Notes: generated by a model not told the origin, from the sequence alone. A stretch of 64,000 nucleotides of DNA from AP-15 sp963735445 (GCA_963735445.1 CAVTLC010000019.1:15190-79189), one strand, 5' to 3'. Counted from the first letter of the stretch, positions 33,867 through 43,601 are shown. Numbers and translations are program-made.

Positions 33867-35183
33867 ATGCTCAACGCCGATATTCTGCACCGCGACTTTC
33901 GGCCTGAGCCCTATTGGTGGGAGGCCTACCGCCCCGCCGCCGATGAACTCGTCGAGGTGCCGAAGGCAGCGCGGGTGGCGATCGTCGGGGCCGGCTATGC
34001 CGGGCTGTCGACGGCATTGGAATTGGCCAAGCAGGGTATCGACGCGGTCGTGCTCGAAGCCGGCGAACTCGGCTTTGGCGCCAGCACCCGCAATGGCGGG
34101 GCGGTCAGCGGCGGGGTCAATGTCGGCAAGAGCTTTACCGGCAAGACCATCGCGATCGACGACCGGCGGGCCGCGGCATTGTTATCGGATGCCGGCGACG
34201 CCTTTGCGCTGATCGATCGGCTGATCGACGAAGAACGGATCGATTGCTTCTGGGAAAAGCGCGGCCGGTTTGTCGGCGCCTGGACGCGGGCGCATTTTGC
34301 TTCACAGCAGCGGCGGCTGGAGCTGCTGAACGCGGCGGCGCAATCCGGCGCTTACATGGTGCCGCGCGAGCATCAGCGCGGCGAGATCGCCAGCGATTAT
34401 TATCATGGCGGCATGGTGGTCGAGCGCTCGGGGAAACTGCACCCGGCACTCTATTATAAAGGACTGCTCGACGCCTGCCGTCGCCGCGCGGTCGCGATCT
34501 GCGCCAAGGCGGCGGTCGGCCGGATCACGCGCGCCGGGACCGGCTGGCGGGTCGAGACCCGGCGCGGCACGCTGAGCGCCGGCGATGTCGTGATCGCCAC
34601 CAACGGCTATACCGGCGATTTGACACCGGCGTTGAAGCGGCGGGTCGTGCCGATCGCGAGCCACATCATCGCCACCGAGGAATTGCCGGCCGATCTCGCC
34701 GTATCGCTGATCCCAAAGGGCCGCACCCTCTCCGATACGCGGCGCGTCTTGTGCTATTACCGGATGTCGCCCGACAACAGCCGCATGATCTTTGGCGGGC
34801 GGGCGCGTTTCACCCAGGTCGATGCGCGGGTCAGCGCGCCGATCCTGCACCGCTACATGACGGCGCGCTTTCCGCAATTGCAGGGCTTCAAGGTGACCCA
34901 CGCCTGGACCGGCAACACCGCGTTCACGCTCGACGCGCTGCCGCATATGGGTGAGAGCGAGGGGCTGCATTTCTGCCTCGGCTGCAACGGCAGCGGGGTT
35001 GCGATGATGACCTATCTCGGCTGGCAGACCGCGCGCAAGATCGCCGGCGCCGCCAATTACGCCTGCAGCTTTGATACGCCGGACTTTCCCGACCACCGCC
35101 TCTATTCGGGCGATCCGTGGTTTTTGCCCGCGGTCGGCAGCTGGTACCGGTTGCGCGACCGGATCGACCGCCTGATCGCCTGA
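33867..35183 (+). CDS. FAD-dependent oxidoreductase (DAO family, PuuB/OrdL-like)
   Basis: 438-residue flavin amine/amino-acid oxidase of the D-amino acid oxidase family. The dinucleotide motif VAIVGAGYAGLSTALELAKQG starts near residue 37, followed by VVLEAGELGFGASTRNGGAVSGG, typical of gamma-glutamylputrescine oxidase-like enzymes. The C-terminal FAD contact GLHFCLGCNGSGVAMMTYLGW is present. It oxidises a primary or secondary amine, producing H2O2 or passing electrons to quinone; the substrate is not known. It starts 69 bases after the GST, possibly cotranscribed. The frame is intact. Confidence 0.87.
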   Translation: MLNADILHRDFRPEPYWWEAYRPAADELVEVPKAARVAIVGAGYAGLSTALELAKQGIDAVVLEAGELGFGASTRNGGAVSGGVNVGKSFTGKTIAIDDRRAAALLSDAGDAFALIDRLIDEERIDCFWEKRGRFVGAWTRAHFASQQRRLELLNAAAQSGAYMVPREHQRGEIASDYYHGGMVVERSGKLHPALYYKGLLDACRRRAVAICAKAAVGRITRAGTGWRVETRRGTLSAGDVVIATNGYTGDLTPALKRRVVPIASHIIATEELPADLAVSLIPKGRTLSDTRRVLCYYRMSPDNSRMIFGGRARFTQVDARVSAPILHRYMTARFPQLQGFKVTHAWTGNTAFTLDALPHMGESEGLHFCLGCNGSGVAMMTYLGWQTARKIAGAANYACSFDTPDFPDHRLYSGDPWFLPAVGSWYRLRDRIDRLIA

Positions 35184-35236
35184 TCGGGCGATTGCTGTAT
35201 GCTGCGGGCGGTTTTCGGCTGCGAGGAGTATCAGAG

Positions 35237-35524
35237 ATGGATTTCGAGAGCTACCGGGCTTCGATCGCCCAGGAAACGCCGCCGCCGGGATTGAGCATGG
35301 CGGCGCAGGCATTGTGGTGGGAGGCCAAGGGCGACTGGCATCAGGCGCATCAATGCGCGCAGGAACAGGGCGACGCCGAGGGGGCATGGGCGCATGCCTA
35401 TCTCCACCGGGTCGAGGGCGATCTGCGCAATGCCGGCGGGTGGTATGGCCGTGCTGGCCGGCCGGTGTCGACGGCGCCGCTAAAAGAGGAATGGGAGACG
35501 ATCGCGCGGGCATTGCTTGGCTAG
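35237..35524 (+). CDS. Conserved small protein of unknown function
   Basis: 95 residues beginning MDFESYRASIAQETPPPGLS. It is Trp/Ala/His rich (ALWWEAKGDWHQAHQCAQEQGDAEGAWAHAYLHRVEGDLRNAGGWYGRAG), suggesting a helical TPR-like hairpin pair. Similar short proteins occur in alpha- and betaproteobacteria without known function. GAGGAG about 12 bases upstream supports the ATG at 35237. It lies between the oxidase and folK on the same strand. The start is well supported; the role is unknown. Confidence 0.72.
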   Translation: MDFESYRASIAQETPPPGLSMAAQALWWEAKGDWHQAHQCAQEQGDAEGAWAHAYLHRVEGDLRNAGGWYGRAGRPVSTAPLKEEWETIARALLG

Positions 35525-35566
35525 AGTGCGGGCATTACTCGGCTAGAGCCAGGCGAGATTCGGGCC

Positions 35567-36070
35567 TTGCCGCCGCTGATTCTGATCGGGCTCGGCGCCA
35601 ATCTCGACCACCCGGTATGGGGGCCGCCGCGCGATACGCTGGCCGCGGCACTCGGCAGCCTCGACGCTAGCGGGGTCGCGACCCTGGTGCGCTCCGGCTG
35701 GTATCGCAGCGCGCCGGTGCCGCTCTCCGATCAGGTTTGGTACACCAATGCTGTGGCAATCGTGGCGACCGATCTCGACCCGCACGGGTTGCTGGCATTG
35801 ATGCAGCGGATCGAGGACCGGTTTGGCCGCGTCCGCGCCGAGCGCAATGCCGCCCGCGTACTCGATCTGGATTTGCTCGACTATGGCGGTCAGCGGATCA
35901 CCTCGCCCGACCTGATCTTGCCGCACCCGCGAATGCACGAGCGGCGTTTCGTCCTGCAGCCGCTTGCCGAGATTGCGCCGCAATGGCGCCATCCGATTCT
36001 GGGGCTGAGCGCGCCTCAACTGCTGGCGGAACTCGATGACGAACAAGAGCTGCAGCGAATGCCGTGCTGA
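35567..36070 (+). CDS. folK: 2-amino-4-hydroxy-6-hydroxymethyldihydropteridine diphosphokinase
   Basis: 167 residues. HPPK transfers pyrophosphate from ATP to hydroxymethyl-dihydropterin in folate synthesis. Typical segments are LIGLGANLDHP at the N-terminus, YRSAPVPLSDQVWYTNAVAIV, the ERNAARVLDLDLLDYGG signature with the magnesium-binding aspartates, and LPHPRMHERRFVLQPLAEIAP. The start is a TTG at 35567 without a strong ribosome site; no ATG lies before the conserved first strand. No folB/folP neighbour is present here. Confidence 0.93.
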   Translation: MPPLILIGLGANLDHPVWGPPRDTLAAALGSLDASGVATLVRSGWYRSAPVPLSDQVWYTNAVAIVATDLDPHGLLALMQRIEDRFGRVRAERNAARVLDLDLLDYGGQRITSPDLILPHPRMHERRFVLQPLAEIAPQWRHPILGLSAPQLLAELDDEQELQRMPC

Positions 36071-36179
36071 TGGCTGAGATCGGCTCGCGGTTGCCGGCGC
36101 GCGATTGTCATTGCTCGACCGGACGGCTATAACGCCAAAGGTTACTCGCTTTTCTGGTCTACTCGCTTTTAGAGACAAG

Positions 36180-36839
36180 ATGACGGTATTCGAAGCGGCT
36201 CGAACGCACATGGTCGAGAGCCAGCTGCGCCCAAACCGGGTGACGGATGAGCGGGTGCTTGACGCATTCTCGCGAATCCGGCGCGAATTGTTCGTGCCGG
36301 AGCATTTACGCTCGGCCGCTTATATCGATGATGATCTTCCGGTGGCGCCCGGGCGGTACCTGATGGAGCCGATGGTCGCGGCTCGTCTGATCCAGGCGGC
36401 GTTGGTGCCGCGCATCGACGCGGCTTTGGTTATCGGGGCGGGAACCGGGTACGAGGCGGCGGTGCTGAGCAAGCTGGCGCGCGCCGTGGTCGCGCTGGAG
36501 GAGGATACCCAGCTCGCGCGGCAGGCGCACGCGGCCCTCGTCGAGGAGAATATCGGCTCGGTCAGCGTCGTCGAGGGGCCCTTGCGCGACGGACATCGGG
36601 CGCGGGCGCCTTACGACGTGATCCTGTTTGGCGGCGCGGTCGCCGAGGTGCCGAACGAGATCATCGCCCAGCTTGCCGACGATGGGCGGCTGGTTACGGT
36701 CGTCAAGCCCGAAGGAACCGGGGTCGGCCGCGCTGTTCTGATCATGCGGACTGGCGGCGTCATCGCCCGTCGCGTCCTGTTTGACGCCGCGATCGCGCTG
36801 CTGCCGAGTTTCGCGCCTAAACCGGCTTTTGTGTTCTAG
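36180..36839 (+). CDS. Protein-L-isoaspartate O-methyltransferase family protein
   Basis: 219 residues. It has the PCMT fold with SAM-binding motif I near ALVIGAGTGYEAAVLSKLA, preceded by the family N-terminus ARTHMVESQLRPNRVTDERVLDAFSRIRRELFVPE. In alphaproteobacteria a copy of this gene almost always precedes tolC, as here. The usual catalytic serine region (IGxGQTISQP) is replaced by APGRYLMEPMVAARLIQA, as is common in this subgroup, so true isoaspartate repair is uncertain. The ATG at 36180 lies just before the conserved start; there are 28 bases to tolC, suggesting cotranscription. Confidence 0.87.
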   Translation: MTVFEAARTHMVESQLRPNRVTDERVLDAFSRIRRELFVPEHLRSAAYIDDDLPVAPGRYLMEPMVAARLIQAALVPRIDAALVIGAGTGYEAAVLSKLARAVVALEEDTQLARQAHAALVEENIGSVSVVEGPLRDGHRARAPYDVILFGGAVAEVPNEIIAQLADDGRLVTVVKPEGTGVGRAVLIMRTGGVIARRVLFDAAIALLPSFAPKPAFVF

Positions 36840-36867
36840 TTCCCGCCCGATCGCGCGAGCCTCCGCA

Positions 36868-38334
36868 ATGTTTTCACCCTTGCAGAATCGTAAAAAGACC
36901 CGGACGGCGACGTCTAACGGTGGCTTTTGGTTGCGGCATTACGACGTTGCAACGGGTTCTGCGGCCGCTGCGGTAATCGTCGGTGTAATTTCTGCGAGCG
37001 CACCAAACGCGTCGGCGCAGACGCTGACCCAGGCGTTGGCCGAGGCTTACAACACCAACCCGCAATTGCTGGCGCAGCGCGCCCTGCTGCGGGCCACCGA
37101 CGAGCAAGTGCCGCAGGCGCTGTCAGGCTGGCGGCCGACGGTCAATTTCACCGGCCAGGTCGGCGGGAGTCGCGGCGCTTTCACCCAAAGGCTCACGAGC
37201 GGCAAGGACCAGAGCGAATATTCGACGTTTTTTTCGAATAGCGTCAATCTGCAGGTGACGCAGTCGCTCTACAATGGTGGGCGCACCGTGGCGCAGACCC
37301 GCCAGGCGACGAACACGGTGGATGCGACCCGGGCCCAGACCCTGGCGATCGAGACCTCGGTGTTTCAGGCCGTGGCGATGGCCTATCTGGACGTCGTGCG
37401 CGACCAGGCATTGGTCGAGGTCGACCGCAACAACGTCCAGGTTCTCCGCAAGCAGCTCGAAGCGACCCAGGACCGCTTTCGGGTCGGCGAGGTGACCCGC
37501 ACCGATGTTGCGCAGGCCGAGGCGTCGCTGGCCCAAGGACAGGGCACCCTGATTACCGCGGAAGGAACACTCGCCCAGAGCCGGGCCGAATATGTCCGCA
37601 CCGTTGGCCGTCAACCCGGCGTTCTGATTTTGCCGCGCGAGCGACCGACCTTGCCGGCGACGCGGGAGGAGGCTCTGGCCCTCGCCGCCAACAACAATTT
37701 CAATGTCATTTCGGCGAATTTCGCCCAGTTGGCGGCGCGCGACAATATTGATGTCGTTAGGAGCCAATTGCTGCCGCAAGTCTCGTTGGTGGGCAACGTG
37801 CAGCGGCTGTTCGCGCCTTCGGTGACGCTGTCCGGTGCGCGGGAGAATTTGGCTTCGATCAACGCGCAGATGACGTGGTCGTTGTACGAGGGCGGCGCAA
37901 TTTACTCGCAAACCCGCCAGGCTGAGCAGACTGTCGGTCAGCGGCTCAGCCAGGTCGACGATGCACGGCGCGCCTCGGTGCAAACGACAGAGAACGCCTG
38001 GGAAACGCTAAAGGCGGCGCGGGCCAGCATCGCCTCCTTCGCCGCGGCGGTGCGGGCGGCGCAGATCGCCCTCGAGGGAATTCAGCAGGAAGCGCTGGTC
38101 GGCACCGCCACCACGCTCGATGTGCTGATCCAGAACCAGACTTTGCTGACGACCCAACAACAGCTGATCGTGGCGGAACACGATGCCGCCCTGGCCGAAT
38201 ACAATGTCGCTGCCGGCACCGGGCGGCTGATCGCCGCTGATCTCCATCTGCCGGTGCAGCTCTACGACATGGAGCGGCATTTCAACGTGGTCAGGGATAA
38301 GTGGAAAGGCTTCCGCGGCGGGCTGTCCCAGTAG
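36868..38334 (+). CDS. tolC: TolC-family outer membrane channel protein
   Basis: 488 residues. Outer-membrane trimeric efflux and type I secretion channel. An N-terminal targeting segment (hydrophobic VIVGVISASAPNASA, cleavage likely after SAQ near residue 51) precedes the OEP repeats. The first begins TLTQALAEAYNTNPQLLAQRALLRATDE and the second ALALAANNNFNVISANFAQLAARDNIDVVRSQLLPQVS. Long amphipathic helices and the GEVTRTDVAQAEA and GTATTLDVLIQNQTLL turns are typical of TolC. The signal region is longer than usual, with a basic lead of about 30 residues. It is followed by popZ and valS, a conserved alphaproteobacterial order. Confidence 0.94.
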   Translation: MFSPLQNRKKTRTATSNGGFWLRHYDVATGSAAAAVIVGVISASAPNASAQTLTQALAEAYNTNPQLLAQRALLRATDEQVPQALSGWRPTVNFTGQVGGSRGAFTQRLTSGKDQSEYSTFFSNSVNLQVTQSLYNGGRTVAQTRQATNTVDATRAQTLAIETSVFQAVAMAYLDVVRDQALVEVDRNNVQVLRKQLEATQDRFRVGEVTRTDVAQAEASLAQGQGTLITAEGTLAQSRAEYVRTVGRQPGVLILPRERPTLPATREEALALAANNNFNVISANFAQLAARDNIDVVRSQLLPQVSLVGNVQRLFAPSVTLSGARENLASINAQMTWSLYEGGAIYSQTRQAEQTVGQRLSQVDDARRASVQTTENAWETLKAARASIASFAAAVRAAQIALEGIQQEALVGTATTLDVLIQNQTLLTTQQQLIVAEHDAALAEYNVAAGTGRLIAADLHLPVQLYDMERHFNVVRDKWKGFRGGLSQ

Positions 38335-38414
38335 CGCGCGACTGAAACGCCGGTGACTGGAAACCTAACCTGAACCTGCTTAGGTTATGATCCCGAGCCC
38401 TTTCCGGTTACCCC

Positions 38415-38993
38415 ATGTCAGACGACAAGACCTCCCCGAGCGGACCGAATACCAACCCGGCGGCGCCCGAATCTTCGATGCAAGAGATCATCGCTTCGAT
38501 CGGCCGGATCATCGCCAAGGATAACCGCCCGCCACGCCCGATCGCAGCTCCCCCGAGAGAGAATAGCGGTATTCTCGAACTGACCGATGCGATCGAGGCT
38601 GATGGGACGGTCAGGAAATTGGACGGGGAAGGACCGAACACGCAACCGGTGAACGCAACGGTCGCTACTGCGCCCCGCGAGCCAAACGAGCCGAAGCCTT
38701 CAGAGGGCAATGCGGGCGTGCGACCCAAGACCGAGGACCCACGCGACAAGCTGTTGTCGGCCGCCGCATCGGAAGCCGCGGTTGCCGCTTTTGGTCAACT
38801 CGGAGCAGTACCCGGCGAACAACGCGCCGAGCCGGGACCGCTCGGCGCGTCCGGCCGGAGTTTGGAAGAGATCGTCCGTGAGGCGGTGCGCCCGTTGCTG
38901 CGGGCTTGGCTCAAAGACCACTTCCCGGACATCGTCGAGCGGCTGGTGCGCGAGGAAATCCAGCGCCTCGTCACTGAGGCGGAGCCGCGATAA
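38415..38993 (+). CDS. popZ: Polar organizing protein PopZ (DUF2497)
   Basis: 192 residues with the three-part PopZ layout. There is a short conserved N-terminal helix, SMQEIIASIGRIIAKDN. A Pro/Glu/Asn-rich disordered middle spans about 35-140. The conserved C-terminal oligomerisation helices are RSLEEIVREAVRPLLRAWLKDHFPDIVERLVREEIQRL. PopZ forms a polar matrix that anchors centromeres (ParB-parS) and cell-cycle kinases in Caulobacter. The position between tolC and valS is conserved across the class. Together with sciP it indicates a polar, CtrA-governed cell cycle. Confidence 0.93.
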   Translation: MSDDKTSPSGPNTNPAAPESSMQEIIASIGRIIAKDNRPPRPIAAPPRENSGILELTDAIEADGTVRKLDGEGPNTQPVNATVATAPREPNEPKPSEGNAGVRPKTEDPRDKLLSAAASEAAVAAFGQLGAVPGEQRAEPGPLGASGRSLEEIVREAVRPLLRAWLKDHFPDIVERLVREEIQRLVTEAEPR

Positions 38994-39092
38994 ACCCGAC
39001 GCGGCTTTTTTGACCCGGGAAGCGATATTTTAAACGCGCTGCCCGGGTTGACAGGGTTTAATGCCTGATCGCTCGTCCAAGATGTCCCCGGA

Positions 39093-41741
39093 ATGCTGAA
39101 CAAGACATTCGACCCCGCCGATGTGGAGGCCCGCTGGTACCCGGTATGGGAAGCGGCGGGTGCCTTTGCTGCCGATCCCGACAGCAATCTCGCTCCCTAC
39201 ACGATCATGATGCCGCCCCCCAACGTGACCGGCAGCTTGCATATGGGGCACGCGCTGACCTTCACGTTGCAGGATGTGTTGGTCCGCTATCAGCGGATGC
39301 GCGGCCGCGATGTGTTGTGGCAACCCGGAACCGACCACGCCGGCATCGCCACCGAGATCGTCGTCGAGAACCAGATCATCGAGCAGGGCGGCGCCAAGCG
39401 CGACCTCGGCCGCGAGCGATTTATCGAGCGCGTGTGGCAGTGGAAGGAAGAATCGGGCGGCACGATCACTCGCCAATTGCGGCGGCTCGGCGCCTCGCCG
39501 GACTGGCGGCGCGAGCGCTTTACGATGGACCCGGGCCTTGCCGCGGCAGTCCGCCGCGTGTTTGTCGCGCTCTATCGCGAGGGCCTGGTTTACCGCGACA
39601 AGCGGCTCGTCAATTGGGATCCGGAGATGCACACGGTGATCTCCGATCTCGAGGTGGAGAGCCGCGAGACCAAGGGCTTCCTGTGGCACCTCCGCTATCC
39701 GGTGGAGGAGGTTCCCGGCCAGTTCATCATCGTTGCAACGACCCGCCCGGAGACGATGCTCGGCGACACCGGGGTCGCGGTTCATCCCGATGATGCGCGA
39801 TTTGCCGGCCTGGTGGGCAAGCATGTTCGGTTGCCGCTGGTCGACAGGCTGATCCCGATTGTTGCCGACGAGTATGCCGATCCGGAAACCGGGAGCGGCG
39901 CTGTAAAGATCACGCCGGCGCACGACTTCAACGATTTCGAGGTCGGCCGCCGCCACGGCTTGGCGCTGTTGAACATCTTTGATGCCGATGCGCGGCTCAA
40001 TGACGCTGTGCCGGAGGCCTATCGCGGGCTCGACCGCTTCGCGGCGCGAAAGAAGGTCGTTGCCGAATTGGAGGCGGCGGGGCTTCTCGACAGGGTCGAA
40101 GACCACGTCTTGATGGTCCCACATCACGACCGCTCCGGCGTCGTCATCGAGCCGTGGCTGACCGATCAGTGGTTTTGCGACGCGCGCGTGCTGGCGGCGC
40201 CGGCAATCGCCGCGGTTGAAGACGGGCGCACTCGCTTTGTCCCGCGGCAATGGGAGAACACGTTTTTCGAATGGTTGCGCAACATCCAGCCTTGGTGCGT
40301 TTCGCGCCAGCTGTGGTGGGGGCACCAGATCCCCGCCTGGTACGGGCCGGACGGCGCCGTCTTTGTCGCCGAGAGCGAGGCCGAGGCGCAGGCGGAAGCC
40401 GCGGCGAATTACGGTCAACCGGTAAGTCTTCGCCGCGACGAGGACGTGCTCGACACCTGGTTTTCTTCGGCATTATGGCCGTTTTCGACGCTCGGTTGGC
40501 CGCAGGAAACCCGTGAACTGGCGCGCTATTACCCCGGCGACGTTCTGGTGACCGGCTTTGACATCATCTTTTTCTGGGTCGCCCGGATGATGATGATGGG
40601 ACTGCACTTTATGGGCGAGGTGCCGTTCCGCACCGTCTACATCCACGCGCTGGTCCGCGATGAGCGCGGCCAGAAGATGTCGAAATCGCGGGGCAACATC
40701 ATCGACCCGCTGCAGCTGATCGACCGTTACGGCTGCGACGCGCTGCGCTTTACATTAGCGGCTCTTGCTGCACCCGGCCGGGACATCAAGCTCGCCGAAA
40801 GCCGGGTCGAGGGCTACCGCAACTTTGCCACCAAGCTGTGGAACGCGGCCCGTTATGCGCAGATGAACGGCTGCCAGGCGGTCGAGGAGTTTTCGCCGAA
40901 CGCATTGCAGCAGACGGTCAACCGCTGGATCGTTGCGGCGGCGGCTGATTGCGCCGCTGCGGTGACGACAGCACTCGACGCCTATCGCTTTGATGAAGCC
41001 GCCGGACGACTCTACCAGTTCGTATGGGGCACGTTTTGCGATTGGTACATCGAGTTTACCAAGCCGATCCTGCAGGGCGACGAGGATGCGGCGCGCCGTG
41101 AGACGCAGGCCACGTCGGCCTGGGTGCTGGGTCGTATTCTGCACTTGCTGCACCCGATCATGCCATTCATCACCGAGGAGTTGTGGCGAAACTCAGCGGG
41201 CGAGAATGCCGGTCTGCTGATATCGGCGCCGTGGCCCGATTTCGCGCCCGATGCAATGGATCGTGATGCTGCTGCCGAAATGGAATGGGTCGTGGCGGCG
41301 ATCTCGGCGATCCGCGCGGCGCGCGCCGAAATGAATGTGCCGCCGGCGGCCCGCATGCCGTTATTGGTCCGCGACGCCGAACCGGTAGCGCTCGAGCGGC
41401 TTGCCCGGCATAGCGACCACTTTGTTAGCCTTGCCCGCATCGAGCGGATCGAGACCGCGGAGGCGGTGCCTTCAGGAGCGGTCCAAATCATCGTCGAGGG
41501 CGCCACATTGATCCTGCCGGTCGGCGAAGTTGTCGATCTCGCACGCGAGAAGGCGCGGCTCGCCAAGGAAATCGGCCGGCTCGACAGCGAGATCGCAAAG
41601 ATCGCAGCCAAGCTCGGAAACCCCCAATTTCTCGCCAAAGCCAAGCCGGAAGTGGTCGAGGACCAGCGCGAGCGCGAAGCCGACGCGAACCGCGACCGCG
41701 ACCGCCTGCGCGCGGCCTACGACCGTCTCGCCGCGGTTTAA
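39093..41741 (+). CDS. valS: Valyl-tRNA synthetase
   Basis: 882 residues, class I synthetase. The HIGH motif is in PPPNVTGSLHMGHALTFTLQDVL and KMSKS in RGQKMSKSRGNIIDPLQLIDRYG. The CP1 editing domain is visible around FIIVATTRPETMLGDTGVAVHPDD. The anticodon-binding domain follows, and the C-terminal coiled-coil arm (EKARLAKEIGRLDSEIAKIAAKLGNPQFLAKAKPEVV) ends the protein, as in bacterial ValS. It edits mischarged threonine. The frame is intact over 2.6 kb, a useful contrast with the broken genes in this window. Confidence 0.97.
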   Translation: MLNKTFDPADVEARWYPVWEAAGAFAADPDSNLAPYTIMMPPPNVTGSLHMGHALTFTLQDVLVRYQRMRGRDVLWQPGTDHAGIATEIVVENQIIEQGGAKRDLGRERFIERVWQWKEESGGTITRQLRRLGASPDWRRERFTMDPGLAAAVRRVFVALYREGLVYRDKRLVNWDPEMHTVISDLEVESRETKGFLWHLRYPVEEVPGQFIIVATTRPETMLGDTGVAVHPDDARFAGLVGKHVRLPLVDRLIPIVADEYADPETGSGAVKITPAHDFNDFEVGRRHGLALLNIFDADARLNDAVPEAYRGLDRFAARKKVVAELEAAGLLDRVEDHVLMVPHHDRSGVVIEPWLTDQWFCDARVLAAPAIAAVEDGRTRFVPRQWENTFFEWLRNIQPWCVSRQLWWGHQIPAWYGPDGAVFVAESEAEAQAEAAANYGQPVSLRRDEDVLDTWFSSALWPFSTLGWPQETRELARYYPGDVLVTGFDIIFFWVARMMMMGLHFMGEVPFRTVYIHALVRDERGQKMSKSRGNIIDPLQLIDRYGCDALRFTLAALAAPGRDIKLAESRVEGYRNFATKLWNAARYAQMNGCQAVEEFSPNALQQTVNRWIVAAAADCAAAVTTALDAYRFDEAAGRLYQFVWGTFCDWYIEFTKPILQGDEDAARRETQATSAWVLGRILHLLHPIMPFITEELWRNSAGENAGLLISAPWPDFAPDAMDRDAAAEMEWVVAAISAIRAARAEMNVPPAARMPLLVRDAEPVALERLARHSDHFVSLARIERIETAEAVPSGAVQIIVEGATLILPVGEVVDLAREKARLAKEIGRLDSEIAKIAAKLGNPQFLAKAKPEVVEDQREREADANRDRDRLRAAYDRLAAV

Positions 41742-41795
41742 GGCTACCGTTAGCGCGGGAGTGCGAGCGGACCTTCCCCGGCCGCAAGAAGATGC

Positions 41796-43112
41796 TTAAT
41801 TGCGCTTCAAAGTTACTGGTTTGAGAACTTCGAAAAGCTCGCCTCTGAGCCGAAGCGTACTAACGAACTCGGATCGCGCGGTAAATATCGCCAGGACAGC
41901 CAGCAACACTGCCATCACCCGCCACCAAATAAGCTGGTCGATAAACCAGAACAGCGTGTATCGCCACAGGGCGAGACCCGAAACGTCTTCCGGGCCGGCT
42001 GGGCGGATGGCCGGCTCCCACATCAGAAAAATGACCATAGCCGTCGTCCAGGCAAGCATTGCCCGGGTCGCGGTATCATCGCTGGCGGTTCGGCGCATGA
42101 CAACCAAGCCGGCAACGACAAAAACGAAGTGGACAGCGCGATACCCGACGCTCTGACCGGCAAAGAAACAGCCCGCCATCAGCGCCGCGCCGATCACCAG
42201 AAAGACCGCCGCCTGCTCCGGCATCGCCCCAAACGCCGCGCCTAGCCCGCCATCGCGAACGAGGCGGATCACCTGGATCACAGTCAGAATCAAAAGGATC
42301 CCCATCAGCGCATAGGGGAGGAATGCGAGACGCTCGATTGCCTGTAGCCCGGGGAATAGGCGTGTGACCATGGCAGGCGCACCGAAGGGCAGGTCCGTCG
42401 CGCCGAACCCAACATGCGGGATGTTTCGCCAGGCCACGGTCATTTCTTCGCGGAACTTGATGTAAAACGCGATGACGATGACGCCCGCTGTCCCGGCAAT
42501 CAGAAGGAAGGTGCGCTGGCGCTCACGAAACGCCGTCCAAAAGGCGATCAGCGGATAAAATTTAAGCAGGCCAGCTAGCAAAATGATCCCGTATGACAGT
42601 AATCTGATACCGAGCCGCTTTGTGCTCAACACACCGGCGACGACCATCATAATAAAGATAATTACGTCCACATTGCCGCGTTCAAGACAAAACAACACGA
42701 CAGTCGATGTGCACGCCATCACAAAGACAATTGCTTCTCCCCAGTTCGCTGGCCTGACAAGCCAGAATAGTGAGAATACGAACCCGAGGACCATTCCGAT
42801 ACCGATCGGATTTGTCCAGATCCTATCGGCCGGAACAAATATCGCTCTTAGCCAAAGGGGCGAATAATCATACACGCGATTGATCACGTCGCAGGGATCA
42901 GCAACGTACACGTCGATACCTTGGCTCCAGCATTTAACACTGGCGCCGATAAATTCCCAATCTATGAACGGGTAGCTTGGGACCGGCACGCCCAGGGTAG
43001 CAAGCACGCGATAATAGTCCTTAAAATCGATAATATATAATAGTGTCAATATTGTTAATGAGCTCACTCCCACCACGGGAATGATGAGGCGAAGCAAGTA
43101 TTCTCGTTTCAT
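41796..43112 (-). CDS. Polytopic membrane protein, probable GT-C glycosyltransferase (DUF2029-like)
   Basis: 438 residues with about ten hydrophobic segments, starting with LLRLIIPVVGVSSLTILTLLYII. Between TM1 and TM2 lies a loop containing PFIDWEFIGASVKCWSQGIDVYVADPC. The phrase SYGIILLAGLLKFYPLIAFWTAFRERQRT matches the LKFYP/LKPYP motif of DUF2029 (GT87) mannosyl/arabinosyltransferases that use polyprenyl-phosphate sugars. The function is inferred from topology and this motif only. The gene and its upstream region are visibly less GC-rich than neighbours, so it may be acquired. It is convergent with valS; no partner gene. Confidence 0.65.
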   Translation of the reverse strand: MKREYLLRLIIPVVGVSSLTILTLLYIIDFKDYYRVLATLGVPVPSYPFIDWEFIGASVKCWSQGIDVYVADPCDVINRVYDYSPLWLRAIFVPADRIWTNPIGIGMVLGFVFSLFWLVRPANWGEAIVFVMACTSTVVLFCLERGNVDVIIFIMMVVAGVLSTKRLGIRLLSYGIILLAGLLKFYPLIAFWTAFRERQRTFLLIAGTAGVIVIAFYIKFREEMTVAWRNIPHVGFGATDLPFGAPAMVTRLFPGLQAIERLAFLPYALMGILLILTVIQVIRLVRDGGLGAAFGAMPEQAAVFLVIGAALMAGCFFAGQSVGYRAVHFVFVVAGLVVMRRTASDDTATRAMLAWTTAMVIFLMWEPAIRPAGPEDVSGLALWRYTLFWFIDQLIWWRVMAVLLAVLAIFTARSEFVSTLRLRGELFEVLKPVTLKRN

Positions 43113-43601
43113 CGATCTTTACTGATTCCGCTTTCGATGTCAGATACAGGGATCTCATTTCCTGGCTCTCTATGCCGAAATCAGATCTACATGTTCAATA
43201 CGCCAAAAGGTATTACATCATAAGGATAAGTAATCTCACCGCTCAATCGCGTTTTGATAGGGGTTTGCAACTTTTGCTGAAGTCATACTTCGGAAAACCG
43301 GATTTTCAGTATGGCATTTAGTATGGCAACGAACACCGCCTGTGCTGGGCAGCTCTCCCCGACAACGCTAATTCCAGTACACGGTCGAGGCCGGAACGGC
43401 CCCCCACGAGTTCCGCGCGGCTGCTGCGGAGTAGCGACAGCGCCCCGCCTTTGTCGTCCGCCTTGTTGAGCTGTCGTGCGCTTCCCGCTATTTTCACCGA
43501 AGTTCGAAGCGGCTGGAACCGTCCGTTAAGCGCCACCCTACGGGTGGTCGGATAGGCTCCTCAAAACGCCGCTCGACAAGGCGATGAACAGGAGGTCATG
43601 G
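43113..43601. other. Intergenic region with short direct repeats
   Basis: 489 bases. The left half is AT-rich. Two copies of AGTATGGCA start at 43308 and 43320, 12 bases apart. CCACCC/GGGTGG palindrome around TAC lies near 43540-43554. A 72-codon minus-strand frame at 43318-43536 is not recognisable. AGGAGG at 43590-43595 serves the Rieske gene. No promoter is obvious. Confidence 0.5.

Noticed and set aside
39030..40418. Open frame of 462 codons antisense to valS
   Set aside because: Shadow of a certain synthetase gene; His/Asp/Arg-rich product without domain features.
43318..43536. 72-codon minus-strand frame upstream of the Rieske gene
   Set aside because: No recognisable family, no ribosome site, and located in a repeat-bearing gap; left as unannotated intergenic DNA.
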